64,000 nucleotides of DNA, taken from contig CM069446.1 of NCBI GenBank assembly GCA_035610835.1, positions 74,757,062-74,821,061 of the forward strand, written 5' to 3'. Position 1 is the stretch's first letter. Each line of letters opens with the position of its first letter. Of the stretch, positions 43,924 through 57,800 are shown in pieces. The DNA comes from Ophiura sarsii (lineage: Eukaryota > Echinodermata > Ophiuroidea > Amphilepidida > Ophiuridae). The notes under the pieces were generated by a model that was not told where the DNA came from, did not search any database, and saw only the letters and a list, made by a program, of their open reading frames with translations. The position numbers and the translations under genes were made by a program.

Positions 43924-46900
43924 CCCGTTTTCAAAAGTGGGGGGGGGGGGACACCAGGCGCGGATCCAGAAAAGATTAGGGAGCGGTCCCCAAAATGAAA
44001 TTGATCGGACAGGGGGGTGTCTGAGGGGGGATGTGCCCCCCTCCGAAGTAGAAAAAAATTCAATTTAGGAACTCATTTGGTGCGATCTTGTGTATACTTT
44101 TGACCAAAGTTTATCGAAAAGCCACCTCTTCATTTCCAATAAATATTTTGGTTTTTTTTGTCAATGCAAGAAAGAAGTTGAGCATATTTTCCTGATTTAA
44201 GTATAGATTGTTTAAAAGCTCTAACAGGGGAAACTAATTTGCTAGCGTGCAAAAAATGCTAAATAATAAAAAGGTACAGAAAACGTTTCTGAAGCCATCT
44301 TGTTCCAATTTAATAACAAAGAAGTAAAAATAATTCACGCTGAGCGTGATAAAAATATATATTGTAAGCTTGAATAATAAATAAACAATGAAACTAAAAT
44401 GCGCGTAGCGCGCAAAAATTGGTTATTTTGACACTAAAATGGTCCGGAAACCTGTGCATGAAGCCATCTTGTTAAGCTTGAATCTTACTATAAATCTGGA
44501 AACGGTGTGTGTTTGTGTGTGTGTTGGGGTGTTTGTGTGTGTGTTTGTTATCCTTATTTCTCCGTTAGTTGTGATCAAAGTGGCGCCTAATTTGCATCAT
44601 GAAAGATAGAGGAAATGACGGGAAGGGTGTTAAAGTTTATTCCACTGAAATTGGTTAACAATTGGCTCCAAAAACAGCAAAAAACCTCTCAGATTTGGCT
44701 CATAAATGCCACTAGAATTGAACAACATTGTGCGTTGCGCGTACTACTACAGCGTTCTCTTACCGTGGTAACGCGTCGCGTGCATGTTTGCGCAAGGTCT
44801 CACTGCCGCGGCACACGCACCCTTACACATGGCGCAGAAGCCACACGGGAAATGGTTACAGGCCTGTGTACAGGAGGGGGCGGGGGGAGGGGGCGGTGTA
44901 AAACCACGGGAAATGGTTTAGGATAGGCCTAGGGTTATAATGGTACAATTAGCGTTTTGCGGGGGTTAATGAAGCAACCTGATTTCTTTACTTTAACAAC
45001 AATCTAAGGGACTATAAATCAAACTGGTTTGGGTGTGTGCATGGGAGGGGGAAAAACCACGGGAAATGTTTTAGGATAGGGTTAAGAGTTAATGAAGTAG
45101 CCGCGGGAAATGGTTGGTTGGTGTAGTTGCAGTGGGGGTGGGGGGGGGGGGCGATTGTAGGGGGTTTATGTGGTTTTAAATCTACCAAGGGTTAACTTGA
45201 TGCGGTTTGAGAGGTTTTATATAGGGGTTAATAAAGTAGCTACGGTAAATGGTTTAGGAGAGATATGGTTATAAATCAACCTGATTGGGGGTGGGGGGTT
45301 GCGGGTTTATAATGCCGTTAGGAGGGATATGGTTATAAATCAACCTGGTTTGGGGGTGTTGTAGGGGGTTTATGTGGTTTCAGAGGTAGGTAATATGGCA
45401 TAGCCATCTAGCGGATGAAGTAGCCGCGGGAAATGGTTAGGAGGGTTATGATTATAAATCCACCTGGTTGGTGTAGTTGCAGGGGGGGCGGTTGTATGGG
45501 GTTTATGTGGTTTTAAAAGTACCGAGGGTTAACTTGATGCTGTTTGAGAGGTATACAGGGTTAATAAAGTAGCCACGGTGAATGGTTTAGGAGGGACATG
45601 GTTATAAATCGACCTGATTCTGATTCGGATTGGGGGGGGGGGGGGGGTTATAGGGGGTTTATAATGCCTTTAGAAGGGACATGGTTATAAATCAACCTGG
45701 TTTAGGGGGTGTTGTAGGGGGGTTATGTGGTTTCAGAGGTAGTTAATGTGAACCATCTAGCGGGGACCCGAGCGTAGCGGGGACCCGAGCGTAGCGGGGA
45801 CCCGAGCGTATGGGGTTGGTACAGCTTTTTTTTTGGGGGGGGGGGGGGCGTGTATGGGATAACTATAACATTGTTTCTCTCCTAAATGGGGTATTGAAAT
45901 TGGGTCCGAGATTCAAAGATATCACAAAACTCAGATTTCTGTGAACAAAGTCTATTTCAAATGAAAACAATTATTCAGGGATCTACAATTTTGAACTCAT
46001 TACCTATGTCCATTTTGCAACAAAGCATGAAGGTATCTAATTAAGATAATACTCAGCTAGCGAGTGCCCGAGCGTAGCGAGGGTACGCCGCTAGTAATAA
46101 ATAAACAATGAAACTACAATGCGCGTAGCGCGCAAAAATTGGTTATTTTAACACTAAAATGGTCCAGAAACCCCGTTCATGAAGCCATCTTGTTAAGCTT
46201 GAATACAAAATAAACAATGAAACTAAAATGCGCGTAGCGCGCAAAAAATTGGATTTTTTTTAAACTGAAATGATCTTGCAAACTTTCCTGAAGCAATCTT
46301 GTTAAGCTTGAATAATAAAACATTGAAAATAATTTGTGCGTAGCGCGCAAAAAAATGGTTATTTAACACTAAAATGGTCCGGAAAAACGTGTTTAAGCTT
46401 GAAATAAACAATGAAACCAATTCGCTCAAAACGTGCAAAAATGATCCAGAAAACGTTCCTGAAACATGTTTTATAAAGCCTGAATAAACATTGAAACCAT
46501 TTCGCGCAAAGCGCAAAAAAAATGGCTATTGTAACACTAAAAAGCTCCAGAAAAATGTTCCTGAGCCATCATGTTTAAACTGTCTGTTTTTAATCTAAAA
46601 TGGTCATCTTTTTATAACTTGAATAAAGAAACTTTGCCAACTCGCATGAAGCGGGCAAAAATGTTTTTTCTCACTAAAATGGTCCAGAAAACGTTCCTGA
46701 AACCATGTTGTTAAGCTTGAATAATTAAACATTGAAAAATCCGCGCTAAAATGGCTTCTTTTGAGGGGGCATCATCATCACTCATCATCATCATCATAAT
46801 TAGACACTTTCAGCCTCAGGGTTATTCAAAATAGTGGGGGGGACATCTGCTATTATATCCCCCCCCCCCCCCCCCCCCCCCCCCACTTTGAAAAGTGGGG

Positions 46901-46939
46901 GGACGTGTCCCCCTGTCCCCCACCCATATGACGCCCCTG
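43912..46939. mobile_element. 3-kb hAT-like non-autonomous element in the leader of E
   Basis: The termini CAAGGGCGTCAT and ATGACGCCCCTG (complement CAGGGGCGTCAT) are inverted, and CCTATGAC is duplicated perfectly on both sides (43904-43911, 46940-46947). An 8-bp duplication with a CAGGGG-type terminus is diagnostic for hAT. There is no transposase. The interior holds poly-G/C tracts at both ends, a ~100-bp repeat (TGCGCGTAGCGCGCAAAAA; about 44230-44475 and 46090-46750), a (GT)n run (44503-44551) and a ~340-bp tandem duplication. C and D show the empty site. Confidence 0.92.
44370..46750. repeat. Tandem repeats inside the hAT-like element
   Basis: A ~95-110-bp unit (AATAAACAATGAAACTAAAA, TGCGCGTAGCGCGCAAAAA, TGGTCCGGAAA, AAGCCATCTTGTTAAGCTTG) occurs at about 44380, 46095, 46205, 46310 and, more decayed, to 46750. 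The block is interrupted by 44476-46085, which contains two ~340-bp copies (45096-45413 and 45414-45764; GAAGTAGCCGCGGGAAATGG, TTATAAATCAACCTGGTT) and three 18-bp copies of GGGGACCCGAGCGTAGCG (45765-45810). Confidence 0.8.
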
Positions 46940-46947
46940 CCTATGAC

Positions 46948-47720
46948 GACACATGTTGGTGAAGAACTGTTATTAATACGGTAACGGGTCATATTGTTTT
47001 CTTCTGTTGTTTCACGCATAACATGCCTAATGCAATTCTGTGACAGCATACAGATTCAGTGGTAATTATAAGGCTGTTTTCAGGCAAAATGCAGGTGTTC
47101 AAGTTTATCAATTGTATACCGAAAATTGTTCACGATAAAACCATTAGAAACTTAACAAATCAAATGCTTACATTTACATTGACTTGAAGTTAATATTTAC
47201 GTGTCCCTATTAGCAGCCATTGAACCGTGCATTTACTTCATGAAAATGTATTATGAATCAATTGCAGAAATTACAGAATATCACGTCAACAAACTTGGGG
47301 GAACCCCCAAACACCCGGAACAAAATGAAACGAGTGTAATTTTATTTAAATCGAAGTCTGTAGCTTACTTCAATTTAAATAATTGTAAATGAGTTGAGTA
47401 GATGGTGCGAATCAATTGTCAGGATATCTCATACATTTTAAGGAAAGTGTCAACCCTTTTTGGCGCCAATATATCAAGCACTGTCACTTTAAACTATAAA
47501 TGTAATGTACATACAAGTATACATTTTATTAAACAAAATGAGTCAGTGCAATTACGTGCCTCTGTATAGAGGTTATTCAACTGTGCATTGGTTTCAATTG
47601 AAATAATAATGAAATGCAATGCAATGAAAAAGAAGAAAAAAAATCATGTGAGGAAAACCCCAAAACACCCCGAACCAATGAAAAAGTATGCGTTTATTAT
47701 CCAAGTTCATAGTTTAGCTG
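46948..47720 (-). other. Displaced leader and upstream flank of gene E
   Basis: On the minus strand 46948-47000 continues the leader of E: the frame reads NMTRYRINN and CVVIG up to the transposon, matching NMTRYHGHR and CVDIGQ of C. Beyond it, 47085-47400 matches the upstream DNA of D and C (GTTCAAGTTTATCAATTGTA, TCACGTCAACAAACTTGGGG), with a second partial copy of the AAACCCCAAA(A)CACCC block at 47580-47700. Confidence 0.7.
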
Positions 47721-47935
47721 ATCGTAATCATAAGAGGTATTGCACACGATACACATATAAAACGTTAAAATACAGAATAATCGTACATTTACAGAAAACA
47801 TAACCTGCTAAGGATAACACTTAAGCTAAACAATTTATTTCCAAAGGGGTCCTTATAAATACAAATATGAAAAGTTATAATATATAAGATACACACATAA
47901 AAAACACACCAAATATTTGAAAACCAATTAAAACT

Positions 47936-48307
47936 AGACATGCATGTGATCCATAAGGTGAGCTTTAGCATTTGTTTTTAAATTGAATTCAGTGAGATGG
48001 CTTTAATGTTTTCAGGAAGCCTATTCTAGTCTTTGATAGCATTGTAATAAAAAGAGGCGGAACAGGGGGTCTTAATCTTTGATACGTGAACATTATATTC
48101 ATTCCCCCTTGTATAATAATGATGTAAACTCGACAGTTTGATAAAGTTATCTGTCTTATAGTTTGGACAGGTATAATTAAATGTGTTAAAAACGGGGTTT
48201 AAACGAAACAGCCCAGCTCTGGTACTGATATTATATTTTTTCCATGTTTGGAAATCTGCATGGTCTGAAGACTTTGTATTGATCACATGATTGCAATTCA
48301 TGAACAT
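47936..48307 (-). pseudogene. LINE reverse-transcriptase C-terminus fragment
   Basis: The frame contains HHYYTRGNEYNVHVSKIKT, CSASFYYNAIKD, then an in-frame TAG where LINEs have Trp, then NRLPENIKAISL and FKTNAKAHLMDH in shifted frames. This is the common RxYxxR...SFxYxGxxxWNxLPxxI...F block at the end of LINE ORF2. It is 5'-truncated and inactive. The clade cannot be fixed from this piece. Confidence 0.65.
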
Positions 48308-48309
48308 GA

Positions 48310-48889
48310 TATTAGAAATGCCACCATACCATGATCATGATGATTAGATAGATCTGTCCCCAAGGACTGTATAATATTTATAGTGTTATGTTGTTCGGGC
48401 TTTTTTGGGGAAGGGCTATTTTTTGTCATGCCTCGTAGCTCCTTGGGTTATCGTGACGTTACGAATACCCGGCTTTCCCGGGTAAATGTTGTTTGATTTG
48501 CTAGGTAATCCTTCAATAGGCTTTGTTGTATACCACAATACTTTGCCCAAACAAACCCGATGGGCATTTGGGTATTTCTGAAGATCCACAAAGAAACCCA
48601 AGGACACATGCTATAAGCAGGCATCATACTAGCATATATACCCTATGCATTTAGCTAGCGTGCAGTGATGTGTGCATGTCAACAATGGTCAATGTAAAAT
48701 GAATTTGAATTGCTAGTTCCACTGGATTTTAATAAACTATGGTATTTATATATTTAATGCCCAAAAAAATAGAAGTCATTTCCAATTCGCGAAATAAAGT
48801 ATCCGCGAAATGTTAAGTCTTTTTTTTTCAATGCAAAATTATCAGTTTCGCGGGTATTTAACTTTACGAATCCACTATTAACGTTGTCA
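48310..48889. other. Intergenic DNA with no recognised feature
   Basis: No protein-like frame and no clear repeat is seen before the satellite begins; a short near-palindrome around TTTCGCGG / CCGCGAAA words (48785-48855) is the only structure noticed. Confidence 0.5.
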
Positions 48890-51800
48890 GCGCAGCGGGT
48901 AGCCCAACTTCGGGGGTGGGGGGGGGGGGCACATACATTGACTCACATAGCGTCAAGGGAAGGCACATTTGATAGGGGTGCAAATGTATAATATATATAA
49001 CACATAACTTATGAAAAGTAAATTATTAATTCAATCTACGATTACTAAGGCCACAAATCTCAGATTACTAATAGTCTTATATGTATAGTAGCCGAATAAT
49101 GAGCAACGACCATTTATAACTGTTAAAAATAAAGTTTAACACAAATAAACACAACGTACATTTTTACAACAAGAACAACTTTTAAAAAATATCATTTAAA
49201 ATTCATATTTCTATCGGGTAGCACAACTTTCCCTACGGGGGGCACATACATTGACTGTTACAGCGTCTAGGGGTAGCACAATTTGACATGGGGATTCACA
49301 TGTATAACACATTGGAAGTAAATTGTTAATACAATCTCAGATTACTAGTAGTCTCAAATAGTAGCCGACTAATGAGCAACGACCGATTATAACTGTTAAA
49401 AATAAGGTTAAACACAAATAAACACAACAAACAATTTTACAACAAAAACAACTTTTAAAAATATCATTTAAAATTCATATTTCTATCGGGTAGTACAACT
49501 TTTCCTACGGGGGGCACATACATTGACTGTTACAGCGTCTAGGGGTAGCACAATTTGACATGGGGATGCACATGTATAACACATTGGAAGTAAATTGTTA
49601 ATACAATCTCAGATTACTAATAGTCTCAAATAGTAGCCGACTAATGAGCAACGACCGATTATAACTGTTAAAAATAAGGTTAAACACAAATAAACACAAC
49701 AAACAATTTTACAACAAAAACAACTTTTAAAAATATCATTTAAAATTCATATTTCTATCGGGTAGCACAACTTTCCCTACGGGGGGGGGGGGGGGGCACA
49801 TATATTGACTGTTACAGCGTCTAGGGGTAGCACAATTTGACATGGGGATGCACATGTATAACACATAGGAAGTAAATGGATAATACAATCTCAGATTACT
49901 AGTAGTCTCAAATAGTAGCCGACTAATGAGCAACGACCGATTATAACTGTTAAAAATAAGGTTAAACACAAATAAACACAACAAACAATTTTACAACAAA
50001 AACAACTTTTAAAAATATCATTTAAAATTCATATTTCTATCGGGTAGCAGCTGCTGCAGCAGCACAACTTTCCCTACGGGGGGCACATACTTTGACTGTT
50101 ACAGCGTCTAGGGGTAGCACAATTTGACATGGGGTGCACATGTATAACACATTGGAAGTAAATTGTTAATACAATCTCAGATTACTAGTAGTCTCAAATA
50201 GTAGCCGACTAATGAGCAACGACCGATTATAACTGTTAAAAATAAGGTTAAACACAAATAAACACAACAAACAATTTTACAACAAAAACAACTTTTAAAA
50301 ATATCACTTAAAATTCATATTTCTATCGGGTAACTTTCCCTACGGGGGCACATACATTGACTGTTACAGCGTCTAGGGGTAGCACAATTTGACATGGGGA
50401 TGCACATGTATAACACATTGGAAGTAAATTGTTAATACAATCTCAGATTACTAATAGTCTCAAATAGTAGCCGACTAATGAGCAACGACCGATTATAACT
50501 GTTAAAAATAAGGTTAAACACAAATAAACACAACAAACAATTTTACAACAAAAACAACTTTTAAAAATATCATTTAAAATTCATATTTCTATCGGGTAGC
50601 ACAACTTTCCCTACGGGGGGCACATATATTGACTGTTACAGCGTCTAGGGGTAGCACAATTTAACATGGGGATGCACATGTATAACACATAGGAAGTAAA
50701 TTGATAATACAATCTCAGATTACTAGTAGTCTCAAATAGTAGCCGACTAATGAGCAACGACCGATTATAACTGTTAAAAATAAGGTTAAACACAAATAAA
50801 CACAAACAATTTTACAACAAAAACAACTTTTAAAAATATCATTTAAAATTCATATTTCTATCGGGGTAGTACAACTTTTCCTACGGGGGGCACATACATT
50901 GACTGTTACAGCGTCTAGGGGTAGCACAATTTGACAAGGGGATGCACATGTATAACACATTGGAAGTAAATTGTTAATACAATCTCAGATTACTTATAGT
51001 CTCAAATAGTAGCCGACTAATGAGCAACGACCGATCATAACTGTTAAAAATAAGGTTAAACACAAATAAACACAACAAACAATTTTACAACAAAAACAAC
51101 TTTTAAAAATATCATTTAAAATTCATATTTCTATCGGGTAGTACAACTTTTCCTACGGGGGGGGGGGGGGGGCACATACATTGACTGTTACAGCGTCTAG
51201 GGGTAGCACAATTTAACATGGGGATGCACATGTATAACACATTGGAAGTAAATTGTTAATACAATCTTAGATTACTAATAGTCTCAAATAGTAGCCGACT
51301 AATGAGCAACGACCGATTATAACTGTTAAAAATAAGGTTAAACACAAATAAACACAACAAACAATTTTACAACAAAAACTACTTTTAAAAATATCATTTA
51401 AAATTCATATTTCTATCGGGGTAGTACAACTTTTCCTACGGGGGGCACATACATTGACTGTTACAGCGTCTAGGGGTAGCACAATTTGACAAGGGGATGC
51501 ACATGTATAACACATTGGAAGTAAATTGTTAATACAATCTCAGATTACTTATAGTCTCAAATAGTAGCCGACTAATGAGCAACGACCGATCATAACTGTT
51601 AAAAATAAGGTTAAACACAAATAAACACAACAAACAATTTTACAACAAAAACAACTTTTAAAAATATCATTTAAAATTCATATTTCTATCGGGTAGTACA
51701 ACTTTTCCTACGGGGGGGGGGGGGGGGGGGGCACATACATTGACTGTTACAGCGTCTAGGGGTAGCACAATTTAACATGGGGATGCACATGTATAACACA

Positions 51801-54800
51801 TTGGAAGTAAATTGTTAATACAATCTTAGATTACTAATAGTCTCAAATAGTAGCCGACTAATGAGCAACGACCGATTATAACTGTTAAAAATAAGGTTAA
51901 ACACAAATAAACACAACAAACAATTTTACAACAAAAACTACTTTTAAAAATATCATTTAAAATTCATATTTCTATCGGGGTAGTACAACTTTTCCTACGG
52001 GGGGCACATACATTGACTGTTACAGCGTCTAGGGGTAGCACAATTTGACAAGGGGATGCACATGTATAACACATTGGAAGTAAATTGTTAATACAATCTC
52101 AGATTACTAATAGTCTCAAATAGTAGCCGACTAATGAGCAACGACCGATCATAACTGTTAAAAATAAGGTTAAACACAAATAAACACAACAAACAATTTT
52201 ACAACAAAAACAACTTTTAAAAATATCATTTAAAATTCATATTTCTATCGGGTAGTACAACTTTTCCTACGGGGGGCACATACATTGACTGTTACAGCGT
52301 CTAGGGGTAGCACAATTTGACATGGGGATGCACATGTATAACACATTGGAAGTAAGTTGTTAATGCAATATCAGATTACTAATAGTCTTAAATAGTAGCC
52401 GACTAATGAGCAACGACCAATTATAACTGTTAAAAATAAGGTTAAACACAAATAAACACAACAAATAATTTTACAACAAAAACAACTTTTAAAAATATCA
52501 TTTAAAATTCATATTTCTAAACGGGTAGCACAACTTTCCCTACGGGGGGCACATACATTGACTGTTACAGCGTCTAGGGGTAGCACAATTTGACATGGGG
52601 ATGCACATGTATAACACATTGGAAGTAAATTGTTAATGCAATCTCAGATTACTAATAGTCTTAAATATATAGTAGCCGACTAATGAGCAACGACCGATTA
52701 TAACTGTTAAAAATAAGGTTAAACACAAATAAACACAACAAACAATTTTACAACAAAAACTACTTTTAAAAATATCATTTAAAATTCATATTTCTATCGG
52801 GTAGCACAACTTTTCCTACGGGGGGCACATACATTGACTGTTACAGCGTCTAGGGGTAGCACAATTTGACATGGGGTGCACATGTATAACACATTGGAAG
52901 TAAATTGTTAATACAATCTCAGATTACTAATAGTCTCAAATAGTAGCCGATTAATGAGCAACGACCGATTATAACTGTTAAAAATAAGGTTAAACACAAA
53001 TAAACACAACAAACAATTTTACAACAAAAAGAACTTTTAAAAATATCATTTAAAATTCATATTTCTATCGGGTAGCACAACTTTCCCTACGGGGGGCACA
53101 TACATTGACTGTTACAGCGTCTAGGGGTAGCACAATTTGACATGGGGATGCACATGTATAACACATTGGAAGTAAATTGTTAATACAATCTCAGATTACT
53201 AATAGTCTCAAATAGTAGCCGATTAATGAGCAACGACCGATTATAACTGTTAAAAATAAGGTTAAACACAAATAAACACAACAAACAATTTTACAACAAA
53301 AACAACTTTTAAAAATATCATTTAAAATTCATATTTCTATCGGGTAGCACAACTTTCCCTACGGGGGGCACATACATTGACTGTTACAGCGTCTAGGGGT
53401 AGCACAATTTGACATGGGGATGCACATGTATAACACATTGGAAATAAATTGTTAATACAATCTCAGATTACTAATAGTCTCAAATAGTAGCCGACTAATA
53501 AGCAACGACCGATTATAACTGTTAAAAATAAGGTTAAACACAAATAAACACAACAAACAATTTTACAACAAAAACTACTTTTAAAAATATCATTTAAAAT
53601 TCATATTTCTATCGGGGTAGTACAACTTTTCCTACGGGGGGCACATACATTGACTGTTACAGCGTCTAGGGGTAGCACAATTTGACATGGGGATGCACAT
53701 GTATAACACATTGGAAATAAATTGTTAATACAATCTCAGATTACTAATAGTCTCAAATAGTAGCCGACTAATAAGCAACGACCGATTATAACTGTTAAAA
53801 ATAAGGTTAAACACAAATAAACACAACAAACAATTTTACAACAAAAACTACTTTTAAAAATATCATTTAAAATTCATATTTCTATCGGGTAGCACAACTT
53901 TCCCTACGGGGGGCACATACATTGACTGTTACAGCGTCTAGGGGTAGCACAATTTGACATGGGGATGCACATGTATAACACATTGGAAATAAATTGTTAA
54001 TACAATCTCAGATTACTAATAGTCTCAAATAGTAGCCGACTAATAAGCAACGACCGAGTATAACTGTTAAAAATAAGGTTAAACACAAATAAACACAACA
54101 AACAATTTTACAACAAAAACTACTTTTAAAAATATCATTTAAAATTCATATTTCTATCGGGTAGCACAACTTTCCCTACGGGGGGCACATACATTGACTG
54201 TTACAGCGTCTAGGGGTAGCACAATTTGACATGGGGGTGCACATGTATAACACATTGGAAGTAAATTGTTAATACAATCTCTGATTACTAATAGTCTCAA
54301 ATAGTAGCCGACTAATGAGCAACGACCGATTATAACTGTTAAAAATAAGGTTAAACACAAATAAACACAACAAACAATTTTACAACAAAAACAACTTTTA
54401 AAAATCTCATTTAAAATTCATATTTCTATCGGGGTAGTACAACTTTTCCTACGGGGGGCACATACATTGACTGTTACAGCGTCTAGGGGTAGCACAATTT
54501 GACATGGGGATGCACATGTATAACACATTGCAAGTAAATTGTTAATACAATCTCAGATTACTAATAGTCTCAAATAGTAGCCGACTAATGGGCAACGACC
54601 GATCATAACTGTTAAAAATAAGGTTAAACACAAATAAACACAACAAACAATTTTACAACAAAAACAACTTTTAAAAATATCATTTAAAATTCATATTTCT
54701 ATCGGGTAGTACAACTTTTCCTACGGGGGGCACATACATTGACTGTTACAGCGTCTAGGGGTAGCACAATTTGATATGGGGATGCGCATGTATAACACAT

Positions 54801-57800
54801 TGGAAGTAAATTGTTAATGCAATCTCAGATTACTAATAGTCTTAAATAGTAGCCGACTAATGAGCAACGACCAATTATAACTGTTAAAAATAAGGTTAAA
54901 CACAAATAAACACAAGAAATAATTTTACAACAAAAACAACTTTTAAAAATATCATTTAAAATTCATATTTCTATCGGGTAGCACAACTTTCCCTACGGGG
55001 GGCACATACATTGACTGTTACAGCGTCTAGGGGTAGCACAATTTGACATGGGGGTGCACATGTATAACACATTGGAAGTAAATTGTTAATACAATCTCAG
55101 ATTACTAATAGTCTCAAATAGTAGCCGACTAATGAGCAACGACCGATTATAACTGTTAAAAATAAGGTTACACACAAATAAACACAACAAACAATTTTAC
55201 AACAAAAACAACTTTTAAAAATATCATTTAAAATTCATATTTCTATCGGGTAGTACAACTTTTCCTACGGGGGGCACATACATTGACTGTTACAGCGTCT
55301 AGGGGTAGCACAATTTGACATGGGGATGCGCATGTATAACACATTGGAAATAAATTGTTAAAACAATCTCAGATTACTAATAGTCTCAAATAGTAGCCGA
55401 CTAATGAGCAACGACCGATTATAACTGTTAAAAATAAGGTTAAACACAAATAAACACAACAAACAATTTTACAACAAAAACAACTTTTAAAAATATCATT
55501 TAAAATTCATATTTCTATCGGGTAGTACAACTTTTCCTACGGGGGGCACATACATTGACTGTTACAGCGTCTAGGGGTAGCACAATTTGACATGGGGATG
55601 CACATGTATAACACATTGGAAATAAATTGTTAATACAATCTCAGATTACTAATAGTCTCAAATAGTAGCCGACTAATGAGCAACGACCGATTATAACTGT
55701 TAAAAATAAGGTTAAACACAAATAAACACAACAAACAATTTTACAACAAAAACTACTTTTAAAAATATCATTTAAAATTCATATTTCTATCGGGGTAGTA
55801 CAACTTTTCCTACGGGGGGCACATACATTGACTGTTACAGCGTCTAGGGGTAGCACAATTTGACAAGGGGATGCACATGTATAACACATTGGAAGTAAAT
55901 TGTTAATACAATCTCAGATTACTAATAGTCTCAAATAGTAGCCGACTAATGAGCAACGACCGATCATAACTGTTAAAAATAAGGTTAAACACAAATAAAC
56001 ACAACAAACAATTTTACAACAAAAACAACTTTTAAAAATATCATTTAAAATTCATATTTCTATCGGGTAGTACAACTTTTCCTACGGGGGGCACATACAT
56101 TGACTGTTACAGCGTCTAGGGGTAGCACAATTTGACATGGGGATGCACATGTATAACACATTGGAAGTAAGTTGTTAATGCAATATCAGATTACTAATAG
56201 TCTTAAATAGTAGCCGACTAATGAGCAACGACCAATTATAACTGTTAAAAATAAGGTTAAACACAAATAAACACAACAAATAATTTTACAACAAAAACAA
56301 CTTTTAAAAATATCATTTAAAATTCATATTTCTAAACGGGTAGCACAACTTTCCCTACGGGGGGCACATACATTGACTGTTACAGCGTCTAGGGGTAGCA
56401 CAATTTGACATGGGGATGCACATGTATAACACATTGGAAGTAAATTGTTAATGCAATCTCAGATTACTAATAGTCTTAAATATATAGTAGCCGACTAATG
56501 AGCAACGACCGATTATAACTGTTAAAAATAAGGTTAAACACAAATAAACACAACAAACAATTTTACAACAAAAACTACTTTTAAAAATATCATTTAAAAT
56601 TCATATTTCTATCGGGTAGCACAACTTTTCCTACGGGGGGCACATACATTGACTGTTACAGCGTCTAGGGGTAGCACAATTTGACATGGGGTGCACATGT
56701 ATAACACATTGGAAGTAAATTGTTAATACAATCTCAGATTACTAATAGTCTCAAATAGTAGCCGATTAATGAGCAACGACCGATTATAACTGTTAAAAAT
56801 AAGGTTAAACACAAATAAACACAACAAACAATTTTACAACAAAAACAACTTTTAAAAATATCATTTAAAATTCATATTTCTATCGGGTAGCACAACTTTC
56901 CCTACGGGGGGCACATACATTGACTGTTACAGCGTCTAGGGGTAGCACAATTTGACATGGGGATGCACATGTATAACACATTGGAAATAAATTGTTAATA
57001 CAATCTCAGATTACTAATAGTCTCAAATAGTAGCCGACTAATAAGCAACGACCGATTATAACTGTTAAAAATAAGGTTAAACACAAATAAACACAACAAA
57101 CAATTTTACAACAAAAACTACTTTTAAAAATATCATTTAAAATTCATATTTCTATCGGGGTAGTACAACTTTTCCTACGGGGGGCACATACATTGACTGT
57201 TACAGCGTCTAGGGGTAGCACAATTTGACATGGGGATGCACATGTATAACACATTGGAAATAAATTGTTAATACAATCTCAGATTACTAATAGTCTCAAA
57301 TAGTAGCCGACTAATAAGCAACGACCGATTATAACTGTTAAAAATAAGGTTAAACACAAATAAACACAACAAACAATTTTACAACAAAAACTACTTTTAA
57401 AAATATCATTTAAAATTCATATTTCTATCGGGTAGCACAACTTTCCCTACGGGGGGCACATACATTGACTGTTACAGCGTCTAGGGGTAGCACAATTTGA
57501 CATGGGGATGCACATGTATAACACATTGGAAGTAAATTGTTAATACAATCTCAGATTACTAATAGTCTCAAATAGTAGCCGACTAATGAGCAACGACCGA
57601 TCATAACTGTTAAAAATAAGGTTAAACACAAATAAACACAACAAACAATTTTACAACAAAAACAACTTTTAAAAATATCATTTAAAATTCATATTTCTAT
57701 CGGGTAGTACAACTTTTCCTACGGGGGGCACATACATTGACTGTTACAGCGTCTAGGGGTAGCACAATTTGATATGGGGATGCACATGTATAACACATTG

